A stretch of 64,000 bases of DNA from Bradyrhizobium quebecense (GTDB taxonomy: Bacteria; Pseudomonadota; Alphaproteobacteria; Rhizobiales; Xanthobacteraceae): assembly GCF_013373795.3 (NCBI RefSeq), contig NZ_CP088022.1, positions 3,844,001-3,908,000 on the forward strand. The letters are read 5' to 3'. Under the pieces are notes generated by a model. The model was given only the letters and a program-made list of their open reading frames with translations, made no database searches and was not told where the DNA came from. Every line of letters starts with the position of its first letter. Position 1 is the stretch's first letter. This document shows positions 62,450-64,000 of this stretch, piece by piece. The position numbers and the translations under genes are program-made.

Positions 62450-63253
62450 ATCCTTGGCGTTGGCGGCTTCCACCGCCCTGCGCGTCAGAACGCCGATCAG
62501 ATGCGCCCGGTATTCCGCACTGCCGTGCAGGTCGCTGTTCAGCCCGTCGGCCGGAACCGCGATGCCGTCGAGCACCTTGTGCGAGAAGCGCTTCTTCAGG
62601 GCCTCCTCGAACGCGGCAACGCGGAACACGCCGTCGGAGCCCGCGCCGGTGACCGCGACACGCACGTCGGACGGACGCTTGGCCACGAACACACCGACCA
62701 ACGCATAACGCGAGGCCTGGTTGCGGAACTTGACATAGGCCGCCTTCTTCGGCAGCGGGAACATCACCTTGGTGATGATCTCGTCGGCCTCCAGCGCAGT
62801 CGAGAACAGACCCTGGAAGTATTCCTCAGCCTTCAGACGGCGCTTGTTGGTGACGATGGTGGCGCCCAGCGCCAGCACCGCGGCCGGGTAGTCGGCGGTC
62901 GGGTCGTTGTTGGCGAGCGAGCCGCCGATGGTGCCGCGATGGCGCACGGCTGGATCGCCGATCATACCGGCAAGTTCGGCCAGCGCCGGGATCGCCTCGC
63001 CCACGATCGCGGAGTTCGCGACCTCGGCGTGCTTGGCGGTGGCGCCGATCACCAGCGAGCGGCCCTTCATCTCGATCGTGTCGAGACCTTCGATATGGGA
63101 GAGATCGACCAGATGCGGCGGGCTCGCGAGCCGCTGCTTCATGACCGGCACCAGCGTGTGACCGCCGGCGATCAGCTTGGCGTCCTCGTTCTTCACCAGG
63201 AGGTTGGCGGCCTGCCGTACGGTGCCGGGACGGTGATATTTGAATTCGTACAT
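62447..63253 (-). CDS. coxM: FAD-binding medium subunit, CO dehydrogenase-like (CoxM)
   Basis: A 268-residue FAD subunit of a molybdenum hydroxylase. The two FAD motifs are present: KLIAGGHTLVPVMKQRLASP near residues 30-50 and HRGTIGGSLANNDPTADYPA near 110. The C-terminal CO_deh_flav_C domain follows (FRNQASRYALVGVFVAKRPS). It passes electrons from the iron-sulfur subunit to an acceptor. It starts 54 bp after coxS on the same strand. The symbol is given by type; CO oxidation is not proven without the large subunit. Confidence 0.9.
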   Translation of the reverse strand: MYEFKYHRPGTVRQAANLLVKNEDAKLIAGGHTLVPVMKQRLASPPHLVDLSHIEGLDTIEMKGRSLVIGATAKHAEVANSAIVGEAIPALAELAGMIGDPAVRHRGTIGGSLANNDPTADYPAAVLALGATIVTNKRRLKAEEYFQGLFSTALEADEIITKVMFPLPKKAAYVKFRNQASRYALVGVFVAKRPSDVRVAVTGAGSDGVFRVAAFEEALKKRFSHKVLDGIAVPADGLNSDLHGSAEYRAHLIGVLTRRAVEAANAKD

Positions 63254-63307
63254 TGGAATGTCCTGATCGCGATCGCGATGAATTGCTGACTAGCCGTGGT
63301 CGACTTG

Positions 63308-63793
63308 TTAGGCGAGGTCCGACTTGGCCATCGCCTTCGCGCCGGCGGCAATCGAGGCCACGATGTTCTGGTAGCCGGTGCAGCGGCACAGGTTGCCTTC
63401 CAGCTCCTCGCGGATCACTTCATCGCTGAGGTCGTGGCCCTTGCGATGGACCAGGTCGACCGCGGTCATGATCATGCCCGGCGTGCAGAAGCCGCACTGC
63501 AAGCCGTGATGCTCGCGGAAGGCTTCCTGCATCGGATGCAGCGGTGCGCCGTCGGCCGCCAAGCCCTCGATGGTCTTGACCTCATGACCGTCGGCCATCA
63601 CCGCGAGCGTCGTGCAGGACTTCACCGCCTTGCCGTCCAGGTGCACGACGCAGGCGCCGCACTGCGAGGTGTCGCAGCCGACATGGGTGCCCGTCAGGCG
63701 CAGGTTTTCGCGCAGAAACTGAACCAGAAGGGTACGGGGGTCGACATTGGCGTTCACGGGGTTGCCGTTCACGATCATTGAAATCTTGGCCAT
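63308..63793 (-). CDS. coxS: [2Fe-2S] small subunit, CO dehydrogenase-like (CoxS)
   Basis: A 161-residue small subunit with both iron-sulfur clusters. The plant-ferredoxin cluster is [19 protein letters not shown] with the last Cys in VKSCTTLAV. The second domain has [10 protein letters not shown] and [11 protein letters not shown]. The ATG at 63793 ([11 protein letters not shown]) is used rather than an upstream extension. It appears to be the first gene of the cluster here, with about 200 bp of upstream DNA in the window and a palindrome at 63977-63995. Confidence 0.95.
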   Translation of the reverse strand: MAKISMIVNGNPVNANVDPRTLLVQFLRENLRLTGTHVGCDTSQCGACVVHLDGKAVKSCTTLAVMADGHEVKTIEGLAADGAPLHPMQEAFREHHGLQCGFCTPGMIMTAVDLVHRKGHDLSDEVIREELEGNLCRCTGYQNIVASIAAGAKAMAKSDLA

Positions 63794-63976
63794 CAGCACT
63801 CTCTTATCTGCGCCACCGCATATCGGCGAAGCAGGCGGTTTAAAATCATTCCAGACGGCATAATATGGGCGCGCCCCGCGATGGGCAACCTTTGGAGCCA
63901 CCCATCCAGGACATAACGGGAAGCCTTGGCCGGACCCAGATAGTCCAACCGGAAAGCAGGCCTAACCCTGCACCGC

Positions 63977-63995
63977 CTTTGCAAAATTTGCAAAG
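63977..63995. promoter_or_regulatory. Perfect 19-bp palindrome upstream of coxS
   Basis: CTTTGCAAAATTTGCAAAG has 9-bp arms around one base and lies 184-202 bp upstream of the coxS start, at the window edge. It is a candidate operator for the cox cluster or for a divergent gene outside the window. Confidence 0.65.
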
Positions 63996-64000
63996 AATTC

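Overview
The window looks like chromosomal DNA from a Bradyrhizobium-type alphaproteobacterium (order Hyphomicrobiales). The evidence is high GC with GC-ending codons, a CIRCE-regulated groESL operon, a cox-type molybdenum hydroxylase cluster, paired-arm REP-like repeats of the kind common in Bradyrhizobium and Rhodopseudomonas, and several proteins (usg, DUF2778, DUF779 with aldehyde dehydrogenase, slipin) whose sequence resembles that group. This assignment is inference from gene content; no database was searched.

Layout. 1-3.4 kb: the start of a glutathione S-transferase, a MetE-like protein, a hypothetical protein, then gpt and a CinA-like gene. 3.6-7 kb: a circularly permuted ATP-grasp enzyme, an alpha-E protein and a transglutaminase. 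Their usual partner, the proteasome-like peptidase Anbu, is at 13 kb. In between lie a 2-oxo-acid dehydrogenase set (E1alpha, E1beta, E2), a GYD protein and a frameshifted peptide-binding protein. 13.8-20.3 kb: an SDR enzyme, a frameshifted IS4-type insertion sequence sitting inside a hairpin repeat, an MFS exporter, a nucleoside transporter, a cupin with a histone-like tail, and usg. 20.5-22.8 kb: groES-groEL behind two CIRCE-like operators. 23-32 kb: two small proteins, a Crp/Fnr regulator, a giant SAM-cyclase-AAA-TPR protein, a DUF3313 lipoprotein divergent from a TetR gene across twin operators, and a slipin gene preceded by two adjacent tRNA-like sequences. 32-41 kb: a LysR gene divergent from isochorismatase and GST genes, AMP nucleosidase, aldehyde dehydrogenase with DUF779 and a GAF-Fis regulator, and DUF2778. 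41-52.5 kb: DUF899, a GT39/GT2 pair, DUF72-DUF488, PhzF, a GntR-MFS-amidohydrolase operon and a membrane cyclase. 52.5-56.2 kb: a TetR-HlyD-ABC exporter operon. 56.4-64 kb: DUF2000, DUF4189, then a cox cluster (coxS, coxM, coxD, coxE, two XdhC parts, a Moco-binding/MobA fusion) without coxL.

The most interesting parts are: (1) the Anbu/ATP-grasp/alpha-E/transglutaminase system, predicted to make and process peptide-like tags, here split by about 6 kb; (2) the tandem tRNA-like modules, lacking acceptor stems and CCA ends, just upstream of the slipin gene, reminiscent of bacterial RNA-repair loci but with no rtcB here; (3) well-formed operators overlapping promoters of regulators that look leaderless; (4) a CO dehydrogenase-like cluster missing its catalytic subunit.

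Start codons were chosen from visible Shine-Dalgarno sites and family N-termini. Family names are recognition from sequence and are not search results.
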